A stretch of DNA of 15,469 bases from JBDLRH01 sp039800165 (GCA_039800165.1 JBDLRH010000124.1:1-15469); one strand, 5' to 3'; shown: positions 7,310 through 14,837, counted from the stretch's first letter. The notes: generated by a model not told the origin, from the letters alone. Translations and numbers: made by a program.

Positions 7310-7969
7310 ATGGCCCTGGCACTGCAGCACCTTGACGCGGTCATCGTCGACCTCGACGGCACGATGGTCGACACGCTCGGCGACTTTGCCGTGGCGCTGA
7401 ACCTGACGCTGGCCGACCTGGCGCTGCCGCGCATCGAGCGCAGCGCCATCGAGCGGATGGTGGGCAAGGGCTCGGAGCATCTGGTGCGCTCGGTGCTGAC
7501 CCACGTGGGCGCTGACCCTGCGCACTACGACACCGCCTTTGCCCGCTACCAGCACCACTATCACGACATCAACGGCCGCCACTCCGATGTGTTCCCCGGC
7601 GTGGCCGATGGCCTGCGCGGCCTGCGCGGCGCGGGCCTGCGCCTGGCCTGCCTGACCAACAAGCCCACCGCTTTCGCGCGGCCGCTGCTCGAGGCCAAGG
7701 GCCTGGCCGACCACTTTGACCACGTGTTCGGGGGCGACGCCTTCGAGCGCAAGAAGCCCGACCCGCTGCCGCTGCTGCGCACCTGCGCGGCGCTGGGCAC
7801 CGCGCCTGCGCGAACGCTGATGCTGGGCGACAGCAGCAACGATGCCGCCGCGGCGCGCGCTGCCGGCTGCCCGGTGGTGCTGGTGACCTACGGCTACAAC
7901 CACGGCGAGCCGGTCCGCGCGGTGGATGCCGACCGCTTCGTCGACGCCTTCACCGAACTGCTGGCCTGA
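7310..7969 (+). CDS. gph: Phosphoglycolate phosphatase
   Basis: This HAD-superfamily phosphatase removes phosphate from 2-phosphoglycolate, a toxic by-product of DNA repair and of oxygenase side reactions. It is cytosolic and Mg-dependent, 219 residues. HAD motif I is VDLDGTMVDT with nucleophile D14 and D16. Motif II is LTNKP, motif III is the K148-K149 pair in ERKKPDP, and motif IV is GDSSND with D174 and D178. The cap domain lies between motifs I and II (about 20-95). The start ATG 7310 is preceded by a weak TGGAAG. Its position just before the trp leader and trpE matches the gph-trpE arrangement common in beta- and gammaproteobacteria, which favours Gph over other HAD phosphatases. The trp promoter starts within 21 bp of its stop. 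Confidence 0.93.
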   Translation: MALALQHLDAVIVDLDGTMVDTLGDFAVALNLTLADLALPRIERSAIERMVGKGSEHLVRSVLTHVGADPAHYDTAFARYQHHYHDINGRHSDVFPGVADGLRGLRGAGLRLACLTNKPTAFARPLLEAKGLADHFDHVFGGDAFERKKPDPLPLLRTCAALGTAPARTLMLGDSSNDAAAARAAGCPVVLVTYGYNHGEPVRAVDADRFVDAFTELLA

Positions 7970-7989
7970 GCGGCGCGCCGGGATCACTT

Positions 7990-7998
7990 TGCTACACT
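7990..7998 (+). promoter_or_regulatory. Putative extended -10 promoter of the trp operon
   Basis: TGCTACACT fits the extended -10 pattern TGnTAnnnT, with TACACT at 7993-7998. The expected start of transcription is about 8005, next to the ATG (8006) of the trp leader peptide. The leader peptide would then be translated from a leaderless or nearly leaderless mRNA, which agrees with the lack of a Shine-Dalgarno sequence. No good -35 hexamer lies 17 bp upstream, as is common for extended -10 promoters. Confidence 0.5.
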
Positions 7999-8005
7999 TT
8001 GCCGC

Positions 8006-8089
8006 ATGTTCATCCACCGCAGCAGCGTCACAGGTTTGAGCGACCGGGGAGCCTGGCCCTGGCGCAAGCCGCTGTCTGTGATTTCCTGA
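8006..8089 (+). CDS. trpL: trp operon leader peptide (27 aa, W-P-W)
   Basis: This short frame is ATG...TGA, 27 codons, and was worked out directly from the sequence. The peptide starts MFIHRSSVTG, carries Trp17-Pro-Trp19 (codons at 8054-8056 and 8060-8062), and ends LSVIS. Two Trp codons in 27, just upstream of trpE and followed by competing inverted repeats, are the signature of ribosome-mediated attenuation: scarce charged tRNA-Trp stalls the ribosome at the TGG codons and changes RNA folding. The stop codon lies 3 nt before the first hairpin (8093). No Shine-Dalgarno sequence precedes the ATG. It probably has no function except in regulation. Confidence 0.75.
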   Translation: MFIHRSSVTGLSDRGAWPWRKPLSVIS

Positions 8090-8092
8090 ACG

Positions 8093-8131
8093 GCACGGGG
8101 CGCCCCGTGCGCCCGCGCCCCTGACCGGGGC
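8093..8131 (+). promoter_or_regulatory. Putative trp attenuator: competing hairpins after trpL
   Basis: Segment 8093-8099 (GCACGGG) pairs perfectly with 8104-8110 (CCCGTGC) around GCGC, making hairpin A. Segment 8117-8121 (GCCCC) pairs with 8127-8131 (GGGGC), making hairpin B. A third pairing, GGGGCGC (8097-8103) with GCGCCCC (8115-8121), excludes both. A ribosome at the trpL stop should cover part of 8093-8100 and allow B. A ribosome stalled at the Trp codons would leave 8097-8103 free to block B. That matches attenuator logic. No run of T follows B, so intrinsic termination is not proven. Confidence 0.5.
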
Positions 8132-8193
8132 ATGTCGAACCGATCGCAGCGCGCTGCCTGCCAGCGACCCTGCAGAGCTTGTGGAGGCTCTCC

Positions 8194-9777
8194 GTGATCA
8201 CCGAACTTGAATTCAAGAGCCTGGCCAGCCAGGGCTACAACCGCATTCCGCTGATGGCCGAGGCCTTCGCGGACCTCGAAACCCCGCTGTCGCTGTACCT
8301 CAAGCTCGCGCATTCGCGCGATGGCGGCAAGCACAGCTTTTTGCTCGAGTCGGTGGTGGGTGGCGAGCGCTTCGGCCGCTACAGCTTCATCGGCCTGCCC
8401 GCACGCACCCTGCTGCGCGCCACCGGCTTTGGTGCGGCTGCGAAGACCGAGGTCGTGACCGACGGCAAGGTGGTCGAGACGGCCACCGGCAATCCGCTGG
8501 ATTTCATCGCCGCCTACCAGCAGCGCTTCAAGGTGGCGCTGCGGCCCGGGCTGCCGCGCTTTTGCGGGGGGCTGGCGGGCTACTTCGGCTACGACACGGT
8601 GCGCCACATCGAGAAGAAGCTCGAGAAGACCTGCCCGCCCGACACGCTGGGCTGCCCCGACATCCTGCTGCTGCAGACGGAGGAGCTGGCGGTCATCGAC
8701 AACCTGTCGGGCAAGCTGTACCTGATCGTCTATGCCGACCCGTCGCAGCCCGAGGCCTACGCGCGCGCCAAGAAGCGGCTGCGCGAGCTCAAGGAGTTGC
8801 TCAAGTTTTCGGTCAGCGCGCCGGTGATCCGCAGCTCGCAGGACTTTGCCGCCGAGCGCGAGTTCGCCAAGGCCGACTACATCGCGGCGGTGGAGCGCGC
8901 GAAAGAGCTGATCGCTGCCGGCGACTTCATGCAGGTGCAGGTGGGCCAGCGCATCCGCAAGCGCTATGCCGAGTCGCCGCTGAGCCTGTACCGCGCGCTG
9001 CGATCGCTGAACCCCAGCCCCTACATGTACTACTACCACTTCGGTGACTTCCATGTGGTGGGCGCGTCGCCCGAAATTCTGGTGCGGCATGAGCGGGTGG
9101 AAGGCGAAGGGTCGAGCGTCGCCGGGCCGCCCCAAGACGCGAGGGCCCCCTCGGGGGGCAGCGAACCACGCGCAGCGGGGAGCGTGGGGGCCCATAAAGT
9201 CACGATCCGGCCATTGGCTGGCACCCGGCCACGCGGCGCGTCGACCGAACTCGACAAGGCCGCCGAGGTCGAGCTGGTCAATGACCCGAAGGAACGTGCC
9301 GAGCATGTGATGCTGATCGATCTGGCGCGCAACGACATCGGCCGCATCGCCAAGACCGGCACGGTCAAGGTGACCGAGGCCTTTGCGGTCGAGCGCTACA
9401 GCCATGTGATGCACATCGTGAGCAACGTCGAGGGCCTTCTGAAGGACGGCATGACCAGCATGGACGTGCTGCGCGCCACCTTCCCTGCGGGCACGCTGAC
9501 CGGCGCGCCCAAGGTGCATGCGATGGAGCTGATCGATCAGCTCGAGCCCAGCAAGCGCGGCCTGTACGGCGGCGCGGTGGGCTACCTCAGCTACGCGGGC
9601 GACATGGATCTGGCGATCGCCATCCGCACCGGCATCGTGAAGGACGGCACCCTGTACGTGCAGGCCGCCGCCGGCGTGGTGGCCGACTCGGTGCCCGAGC
9701 TGGAATGGAAAGAGACCGAGGCCAAGGCGCGCGCGCTGCTGCGTGCGAGCGAGCTGGTCGAGGAAGGCCTGGAGTGA
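8194..9777 (+). CDS. trpE: Anthranilate synthase component I, with an internal insertion
   Basis: The product uses chorismate and ammonia (from TrpG) to make anthranilate, the first committed step of tryptophan synthesis. It has 527 residues; most relatives I know are about 490-520. The GTG start at 8194 has GGAGG (8183-8187) six bases upstream; the in-frame TTG at 8179 lies before this site and is unlikely. The tryptophan-sensing motif LLES is at residues 50-53, followed by RFGRYSF. The catalytic domain shows PSPYMYYYHF, GASPEILVR (290-298), IRPLAGTRPRG (338-348), IDLARNDIGR, GTLTGAPK and YGGAVGYL. Between R301 and V336 there is an odd Gly/Pro/Ser/Ala-rich stretch where relatives have a short turn; it is encoded by the structured element at 9124-9194. 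No motif is lost and the frame is intact, so the enzyme is probably active and feedback-inhibited. trpG follows after 5 nt. Confidence 0.96.
   Translation: MITELEFKSLASQGYNRIPLMAEAFADLETPLSLYLKLAHSRDGGKHSFLLESVVGGERFGRYSFIGLPARTLLRATGFGAAAKTEVVTDGKVVETATGNPLDFIAAYQQRFKVALRPGLPRFCGGLAGYFGYDTVRHIEKKLEKTCPPDTLGCPDILLLQTEELAVIDNLSGKLYLIVYADPSQPEAYARAKKRLRELKELLKFSVSAPVIRSSQDFAAEREFAKADYIAAVERAKELIAAGDFMQVQVGQRIRKRYAESPLSLYRALRSLNPSPYMYYYHFGDFHVVGASPEILVRHERVEGEGSSVAGPPQDARAPSGGSEPRAAGSVGAHKVTIRPLAGTRPRGASTELDKAAEVELVNDPKERAEHVMLIDLARNDIGRIAKTGTVKVTEAFAVERYSHVMHIVSNVEGLLKDGMTSMDVLRATFPAGTLTGAPKVHAMELIDQLEPSKRGLYGGAVGYLSYAGDMDLAIAIRTGIVKDGTLYVQAAAGVVADSVPELEWKETEAKARALLRASELVEEGLE
9124..9194 (+). 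repeat. Hairpin-rich GC element inside trpE (probable dispersed repeat)
   Basis: This stretch of about 70 bp has two hairpins: GCCCCC/GGGGGC (9145-9150 with 9154-9159) and CCACGC/GCGTGG (9166-9171 with 9182-9187). The ends can also pair: GGGCC (9124-9128) with GGCCC (9189-9193), next to further C/G runs. It is read in frame by TrpE as about residues 311-334, with no counterpart in typical TrpE. The layout resembles a class of palindromic elements that I recall as scattered through Comamonadaceae genomes. Only one copy is in this window, so the repeat status is inference. Confidence 0.6.
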
Positions 9778-9782
9778 GCGCC

Positions 9783-10373
<591 letters not shown>

Positions 10374-10387
10374 ATGGAAGTGAAGGG

Positions 10388-11017
10388 ATGATCCCCGGCG
10401 TCGATCACCTGGGCCTGTTCGTCGTGGCGGGCCTGCTGCTCAACCTGACCCCGGGGCCGGACGTGCTGTTCATCGTCTCGCAGGGGCTGCGCAGCGGCGC
10501 GCGCGCCGGCGTGGTGGCGGCGTTGGGCATCAGCGCGGGCTGCCTGGTGCATGTGGTTGCTGCCACGGTGGGCGTGGGTGCGCTGATCGCGGCGTCGGCC
10601 ACCGCCTTCGCCGTGCTCAAGTGGATCGGCGCGGCCTACCTGGTGTTCATCGGCCTGCGCATGCTGGCCAGCCGCGGCAGCGCCGACGCGCCGGGCGAGG
10701 CTGCAGAGCTGTCCATGCGGCAGGTGTTCCTGCGCGCCTTCTGGACCAATGCGCTCAACCCCAAGGTGGCGCTGTTCTTCCTGGCCTTTCTGCCACAGTT
10801 CATCGCGCCCGGCACGGCGGGCGCGTCGTGGAGCTTTCTGGCACTGGGCCTGGTGTTCACCTTCAACAGCACCTGGGTCAACATCGGCTACGGCGTGCTG
10901 GCCGCGTGGATTGCACACCGCATGGCCGCGCTGCGCCGAGGTTTTGCGTGGATGGACCGCATCGCCGGCGCGCTGTTCGTGGGCTTCGGCCTGCGGCTGG
11001 CGCTTAGTGACAGGTGA
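10388..11017 (+). CDS. LysE/RhtB-family amino acid exporter
   Basis: This is an inner-membrane exporter of the LysE/RhtB superfamily, 209 residues with about six hydrophobic segments. Characteristic blocks are NLTPGPDVLFIVSQ near residue 20, GLRSGARAGVVAALGI, KWIGAAYLVFIGLRML and FWTNALNPKVALFFLAFLPQF. I chose ATG 10388 with GGAAG (10376-10380) seven bases upstream. A GTG at 10370 overlapping the trpG stop is the alternative and would add six residues. The substrate is not determined: family members export threonine, homoserine, leucine, lysine or other amino acids. Placement after trpG and before ltaE suggests either an amino-acid overflow valve tied to the trp operon or a threonine/serine link. 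It is 14 nt from trpG, so it shares the trp transcript. Confidence 0.92.
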   Translation: MIPGVDHLGLFVVAGLLLNLTPGPDVLFIVSQGLRSGARAGVVAALGISAGCLVHVVAATVGVGALIAASATAFAVLKWIGAAYLVFIGLRMLASRGSADAPGEAAELSMRQVFLRAFWTNALNPKVALFFLAFLPQFIAPGTAGASWSFLALGLVFTFNSTWVNIGYGVLAAWIAHRMAALRRGFAWMDRIAGALFVGFGLRLALSDR

Positions 11018-11062
11018 ACGACAGATGAGCGACCAGCAGGCGACACAACGAGGAGCACCCGC

Positions 11063-12106
11063 ATGACACGCACGGTTGACTTGCGCAGCGACACCGTCAC
11101 CCAGCCCACCGCAGCGATGCGCGCGGCGATGATGGCCGCACCGCTGGGCGACGACGTCTTCAGCGACGACCCCACGGTCAACGCGCTGCAAGAGCAGATC
11201 GCGCAGATGCTGGGCTTCGAGGCGGCGCTGTTCGTGCCCACCGGCACGCAAAGCAACCTGTGCGCGATCCTGTCGCACTGCCAGCGCGGCGACGAATACA
11301 TCGTCGGCCAGATGCAGCACTGCTACCGCTGGGAAGGCGGCGGTGCGGCGGTGTTCGGCAGCGTGCAGCCGCAGCCGCTGAACCATGCGCCTGACGGCAG
11401 CCTGCCGCCGGCCGACATCGAAGCGGCAGTCAAGCCGGACGACCCGCACTTCGCGCGCAGCCGCCTGCTGGCGCTGGAAAACACCCTGGGCGGCAAGCTC
11501 ATTCCCTTTGACTACCTGCAGCAGGCCACCACGCTCGCACGCGGCAAGGGCCTGGCCACGCACCTGGACGGCGCGCGCCTGTTCAACGCCGCGGTGGCGC
11601 AAGCCGCTGCAACCGGTGGCAGCGCACGCGACGAGGCGCGACGCATTGCCGGCCTGTTCGACAGCGTGTCGGTGTGCTTCAGCAAGGGCCTGGGCACGCC
11701 CGCGGGTTCGGCGCTGTGCGGATCGCGCGAGCTGATTGCCAAAGCGCGGCGCGTCCGCAAGATGGCCGGTGGCGGCATGCGCCAGGCGGGTGTGCTGGCC
11801 GCCGCCGCACGCCACGCGCTGGACCACCACATCGAGCGCCTGGCCGACGACCACGCGCGCGCCCGCACGCTGGCGCAGGCGCTGCAAGGCATCTCCGGCG
11901 TGCAAGTGCAGCCGCCGCAGACCAACATGGTGTTCGTCAAGCTCACCGGCGCGGCGCGCGATCGGGCCGCCACGCTGGGCGATGCGCTGCGCGCGCAGGG
12001 CATCCTGACGCTCGGCCTGTACGACCTGCGCCTGGTCACCCACCTCGACGTCGACGACGCCGGCATCGCGCACGCCGCCGACGCCCTGCGACGCCATCTT
12101 CAGTAA
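11063..12106 (+). CDS. ltaE: Low-specificity L-threonine aldolase
   Basis: This PLP-dependent fold-type I enzyme cleaves L-threonine or allo-threonine to glycine and acetaldehyde; it is cytosolic and has 347 residues. Hallmarks are the N-terminus VDLRSDTVTQPT and GDDVFSDDPTVNALQEQ, then FVPTGTQSNLCAI. These are followed by GDEYIVG, YRWEGGGAAV, ALENTLGG, HLDGARLFNA and the Schiff-base lysine K208 in CFSKGLGTPAGS. AGGAG at 11051-11055 lies seven bases before the ATG. The gene is 45 bp after the exporter and 27 bp before trpD, in the middle of the trp genes. Its reaction makes glycine rather than anything in tryptophan synthesis, so the placement is notable. A beta-hydroxy-amino-acid aldolase of other preference is possible. 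Confidence 0.94.
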   Translation: MTRTVDLRSDTVTQPTAAMRAAMMAAPLGDDVFSDDPTVNALQEQIAQMLGFEAALFVPTGTQSNLCAILSHCQRGDEYIVGQMQHCYRWEGGGAAVFGSVQPQPLNHAPDGSLPPADIEAAVKPDDPHFARSRLLALENTLGGKLIPFDYLQQATTLARGKGLATHLDGARLFNAAVAQAAATGGSARDEARRIAGLFDSVSVCFSKGLGTPAGSALCGSRELIAKARRVRKMAGGGMRQAGVLAAAARHALDHHIERLADDHARARTLAQALQGISGVQVQPPQTNMVFVKLTGAARDRAATLGDALRAQGILTLGLYDLRLVTHLDVDDAGIAHAADALRRHLQ

Positions 12107-12133
12107 ACCGACACGCAAGCACCGGAGGCCGCC

Positions 12134-13165
12134 ATGCCCATCACCCCGCAAGAAGCGCTTCAGCGCACCATCGAGCACCGCGAGATCTTCCACGACGAGA
12201 TGCTCAAGGTGGTGCGCATGATCATGAGCGGCGAGCTCTCGCCGGTGATGACCGCAGCGCTCATCACCGGCCTGCGCGTGAAGAAGGAAACCATCGGCGA
12301 GATCACCGCCGCCGCGCAGGTGATGCGCGAGTTCTCGACCAAGGTGAACGTGGCCGACGCGAAGCACCTGGTGGACATCGTGGGTACCGGTGGTGACGGG
12401 TCGCACACCTTCAACATCAGCACCTGCACCATGTTCGTGGCCGCCGCGGCGGGCGCCAAGGTCTCCAAGCACGGCGGGCGCAGCGTCAGCAGCAAGAGCG
12501 GCAGCGCCGACGTGCTGGAGGCGCTGGGCGTCAACATCAACCTGAAGCCCGAGGCGATTGCGCAGTGCATCGCGCAGACCGGCATCGGCTTCATGTTCGC
12601 GCCGAACCACCACCCGGCGATGAAGAACGTGGCGCCGGTGCGCAAGGAGCTCGGCGTGCGCACCATCTTCAACATCCTCGGCCCGCTGACCAACCCGGCA
12701 GGCGCACCGCACATCCTGATGGGCGTGTTCCACCCCGATCTGGTGGGCATCCAGGTGCGTGCGCTGCAGCGGCTGGGCACCGAGCATGCGCTGGTGGTCT
12801 ATGGCCGCGACGGCATGGACGAGGTGAGCCTGGGTGCGTCCACCCTGGTGGGCGAGCTCAAGAACGGCGAGATCAGCGAATACGAGATCCACCCCGAAGA
12901 CTTCGGCCTGCCGATGGCCGGCAGCCGCGCGCTCAAGGTCGAGACGCCCGAGCAGTCGCAGCGCATGCTGACCGGCGTGCTGGAGAACGAGCCGGGCGCA
13001 GCGCGCGACATCGTGATCCTGAATGCGGGCGTGGCGCTGTACGCGGCCGATGTGGCGGCGTCGATTCCCGAGGGCATTGCGCTGGCGCGAAAGGCGATCG
13101 AGTCGGGCGCAGCACGCGAGAAGCTGCGCCAGTTCGTGGCCGCCACGCACGCGCTGGCCGCCTGA
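12134..13165 (+). CDS. trpD: Anthranilate phosphoribosyltransferase
   Basis: The product joins anthranilate to PRPP, giving phosphoribosylanthranilate, the second step of tryptophan synthesis. It is cytosolic, 343 residues, the usual length for a stand-alone TrpD (no fused TrpG). The N-terminal helical domain is followed by the PRPP-binding motif GTGGDG (84-89), then FNISTCTMFVAAAAGAKV and KHGGRSVSSKSGSADVLE. APNHHPAMKNVAPVRKELG and TIFNILGPLTNPA hold the anthranilate and Mg sites, and GMDEVSLG follows. GGAGG (12124-12128) lies five bases before the ATG. It is separated from trpE/trpG by an exporter gene and ltaE but runs in the same direction with short gaps. Confidence 0.97.
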   Translation: MPITPQEALQRTIEHREIFHDEMLKVVRMIMSGELSPVMTAALITGLRVKKETIGEITAAAQVMREFSTKVNVADAKHLVDIVGTGGDGSHTFNISTCTMFVAAAAGAKVSKHGGRSVSSKSGSADVLEALGVNINLKPEAIAQCIAQTGIGFMFAPNHHPAMKNVAPVRKELGVRTIFNILGPLTNPAGAPHILMGVFHPDLVGIQVRALQRLGTEHALVVYGRDGMDEVSLGASTLVGELKNGEISEYEIHPEDFGLPMAGSRALKVETPEQSQRMLTGVLENEPGAARDIVILNAGVALYAADVAASIPEGIALARKAIESGAAREKLRQFVAATHALAA

Positions 13166-13206
13166 GTGGCCGGTCCGTTCCAACCCCTGACCACCGCAGG
13201 CAAACG

Positions 13207-14010
13207 ATGAGCGACATCCTGAACAAGATCGTGGCGGTCAAGCACGAGGAGATCGCGGCTGCGAAAAAGCGCGTGCCCTTCGATGCGATGCGTGCCGACG
13301 CCGAAAGCCGCGTGCTCACCCGCGACTTCGAGGGCGCGCTGCGCCGCAAGATCGCCGCCGGCCAGGCCGCAGTCATCGCCGAGATCAAGAAGGCCAGCCC
13401 CAGCAAGGGCGTGCTGCGCGAAGACTTCATCCCCGCCGACATTGCGCAAAGCTACGCCGAAGGCGACGGCACGGTCAGCGCCGCCTGCCTGTCGGTGCTG
13501 ACCGACCGTCAGTTCTTCCAGGGCCGGGTGGACTACCTGAAACAGGCGCGCGCTTCGTGCGAGCTGCCGGTGCTGCGCAAGGATTTTTTGGTCGACCCGT
13601 ACCAGGTGTACGAATCGCGCGCGATGGGGGCGGACTGCATCCTGCTGATCGCCGCTTGCCTGGATGATGCGCAGATGGCCGAGCTTGAAGCGATCGCGCG
13701 CAGCCTGGACATGGCGGTGCTGGTGGAGGTGCACGACCGCGAGGAGCTGCAGCGCGCGCTCAAGCTCAAGACGCCGCTGGTGGGCATCAACAACCGCAAC
13801 CTGCGCACCTTCGAGGTGTCGCTGCAGACCACGCTGGGCATGCTGGCAGACATGCCGGGCGACCGGCTGCTCGTCACCGAGTCCGGCATCCTGAATCGCG
13901 CCGACGTGAAGACGATGCGCGACGCCGGGGTGCACGCCTTCCTGGTGGGCGAGGCTTTCATGCGCGCGCCCGACCCCGGCCTGGCGCTGGCCGAGCTGTT
14001 CGCCGCATGA
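13207..14010 (+). CDS. trpC: Indole-3-glycerol phosphate synthase
   Basis: The product closes the indole ring, converting carboxyphenylamino-deoxyribulose phosphate to indole-3-glycerol phosphate with loss of CO2 and water. It is a cytosolic TIM barrel of 267 residues, so monofunctional: no TrpF domain is fused to it, unlike E. coli TrpC-F. Visible motifs are AEIKKASPSKG, LSVLTDRQFFQG, LRKDFLVDPYQVYE, GADCILLI, LVEVHDREEL, GINNRNLRTF, TESGI and FLVGEAFM. They carry the expected catalytic Lys and Glu residues and the phosphate-binding loops. The start is ATG 13207, 41 bp after trpD, with a weak AGG (13198-13200) six bases upstream. Its stop overlaps the ung start. trpF, trpB and trpA are not in the window and are probably elsewhere, as in other Burkholderiales. 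Confidence 0.97.
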   Translation: MSDILNKIVAVKHEEIAAAKKRVPFDAMRADAESRVLTRDFEGALRRKIAAGQAAVIAEIKKASPSKGVLREDFIPADIAQSYAEGDGTVSAACLSVLTDRQFFQGRVDYLKQARASCELPVLRKDFLVDPYQVYESRAMGADCILLIAACLDDAQMAELEAIARSLDMAVLVEVHDREELQRALKLKTPLVGINNRNLRTFEVSLQTTLGMLADMPGDRLLVTESGILNRADVKTMRDAGVHAFLVGEAFMRAPDPGLALAELFAA

Positions 14011-14756
14011 GCGAGGCCGGCCCGGCCCGCCTGCGCGCCTGGGCCCCCGCCGACTGGCCGGTGGCGCCCGGCTGGCGCGGCCTGGTCGACGCCTTTCTGG
14101 CCACGCCGCAGGGCGAGCAGCTGGCCGAGCGCGTCCGCAGCCGGCTGGCCGCCGGGGCCGCCATCTACCCGCCCCAGCCACTGCGCGCGCTGGAGCTCAC
14201 GCCGCCCGAGTCGGTGCGGGTGGTCATCCTCGGCCAGGACCCGTACCACGGGCCGGGGCAGGCCGAGGGGCTGGCGTTTTCGGTGGCGCCGGGGGTTCGC
14301 TTGCCGCCGTCGCTGCGCAACATCTTTGGCGAGCTGGAGCGCGATGTGGGCCTTGCGCCGCCGCGCCACGGATCGCTGCAGGCCTGGGCCCGACAGGGGG
14401 TGCTGCTGCTCAATACCTGCCTGACGGTCGAGGATGGATCGCCCGCCAGTCATGCGAAATTCGGATGGGAAGCGCTCACTGACTTATTGATCGACCGGGT
14501 GGCGGCGCAGCCCGGCCCGTGCGTCTTCATGCTGTGGGGGGCGCACGCCCAGGCCAAGGCGGCGCGCATCGAGGCGCACCCCCAGCCGCACCCACCATCG
14601 CACCCGCAGCGCCTGGTGCTGCAGGCCAACCACCCCTCGCCGCTGTCGGCGCGCCGCCCGCCTGTGCCCTTCATCGGCTGCGGCCACTTCGGCCGGGCGC
14701 AGAGCTGGCTGGCCGAGCGCGGTGTCGACATCGACTTTGCGGTGCCGGGCGGCTAG
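14007..14756 (+). CDS. ung: Uracil-DNA glycosylase (family 1)
   Basis: The product removes uracil from DNA, starting base-excision repair. It has 249 residues. The water-activating loop is GQDPYHGPGQ with D78, followed by LAFSV, then RNIFGELERD, LLLNTCLTVEDG and the substrate-binding loop NHPSPLSARR with H209. Before that loop, at residues 191-201, there is a His/Pro-rich run, HPQPHPPSHPQ, which is longer and more repetitive than the segment in E. coli Ung. ATG overlaps the trpC stop by 4 nt (ATGA), so ung is translationally coupled to the trp genes and would share their transcript. A hairpin starts at its stop codon. Confidence 0.96.
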   Translation: MSEAGPARLRAWAPADWPVAPGWRGLVDAFLATPQGEQLAERVRSRLAAGAAIYPPQPLRALELTPPESVRVVILGQDPYHGPGQAEGLAFSVAPGVRLPPSLRNIFGELERDVGLAPPRHGSLQAWARQGVLLLNTCLTVEDGSPASHAKFGWEALTDLLIDRVAAQPGPCVFMLWGAHAQAKAARIEAHPQPHPPSHPQRLVLQANHPSPLSARRPPVPFIGCGHFGRAQSWLAERGVDIDFAVPGG

Positions 14757-14790
14757 CCGGCCCGGCCGACGGCAGGGTTTTCGGGCCGGC
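14756..14790 (+). terminator. Possible terminator hairpin after ung
   Basis: GCCGGCCCG (14756-14764) is exactly complementary to CGGGCCGGC (14782-14790), a 9-bp stem closing a 17-nt loop that contains TTTT. It begins at the last base of the ung stop codon. The bases after the stem are CGCAGGGGGA with no T-tract, so a Rho-independent role is uncertain. It may protect the 3' end or mark a Rho-dependent end of the trp transcript. Confidence 0.4.
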
Positions 14791-14837
14791 CGCAGGGGGA
14801 ATCCACCCGCCAGAGGGCCGCAAGGGTCGCCGAACCA

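Noticed and set aside
7229..8017. N-terminal extension of the dehydrogenase to 501 residues
   Set aside because: It is antisense to gph and has the His/Gln/Ala-rich make-up of a shadow frame; the Rossmann motif sits 18 residues after GTG 7228, as expected.
8179..8193. TTG start for trpE at 8179
   Set aside because: It precedes the GGAGG ribosome-binding site, which is well spaced for GTG 8194.
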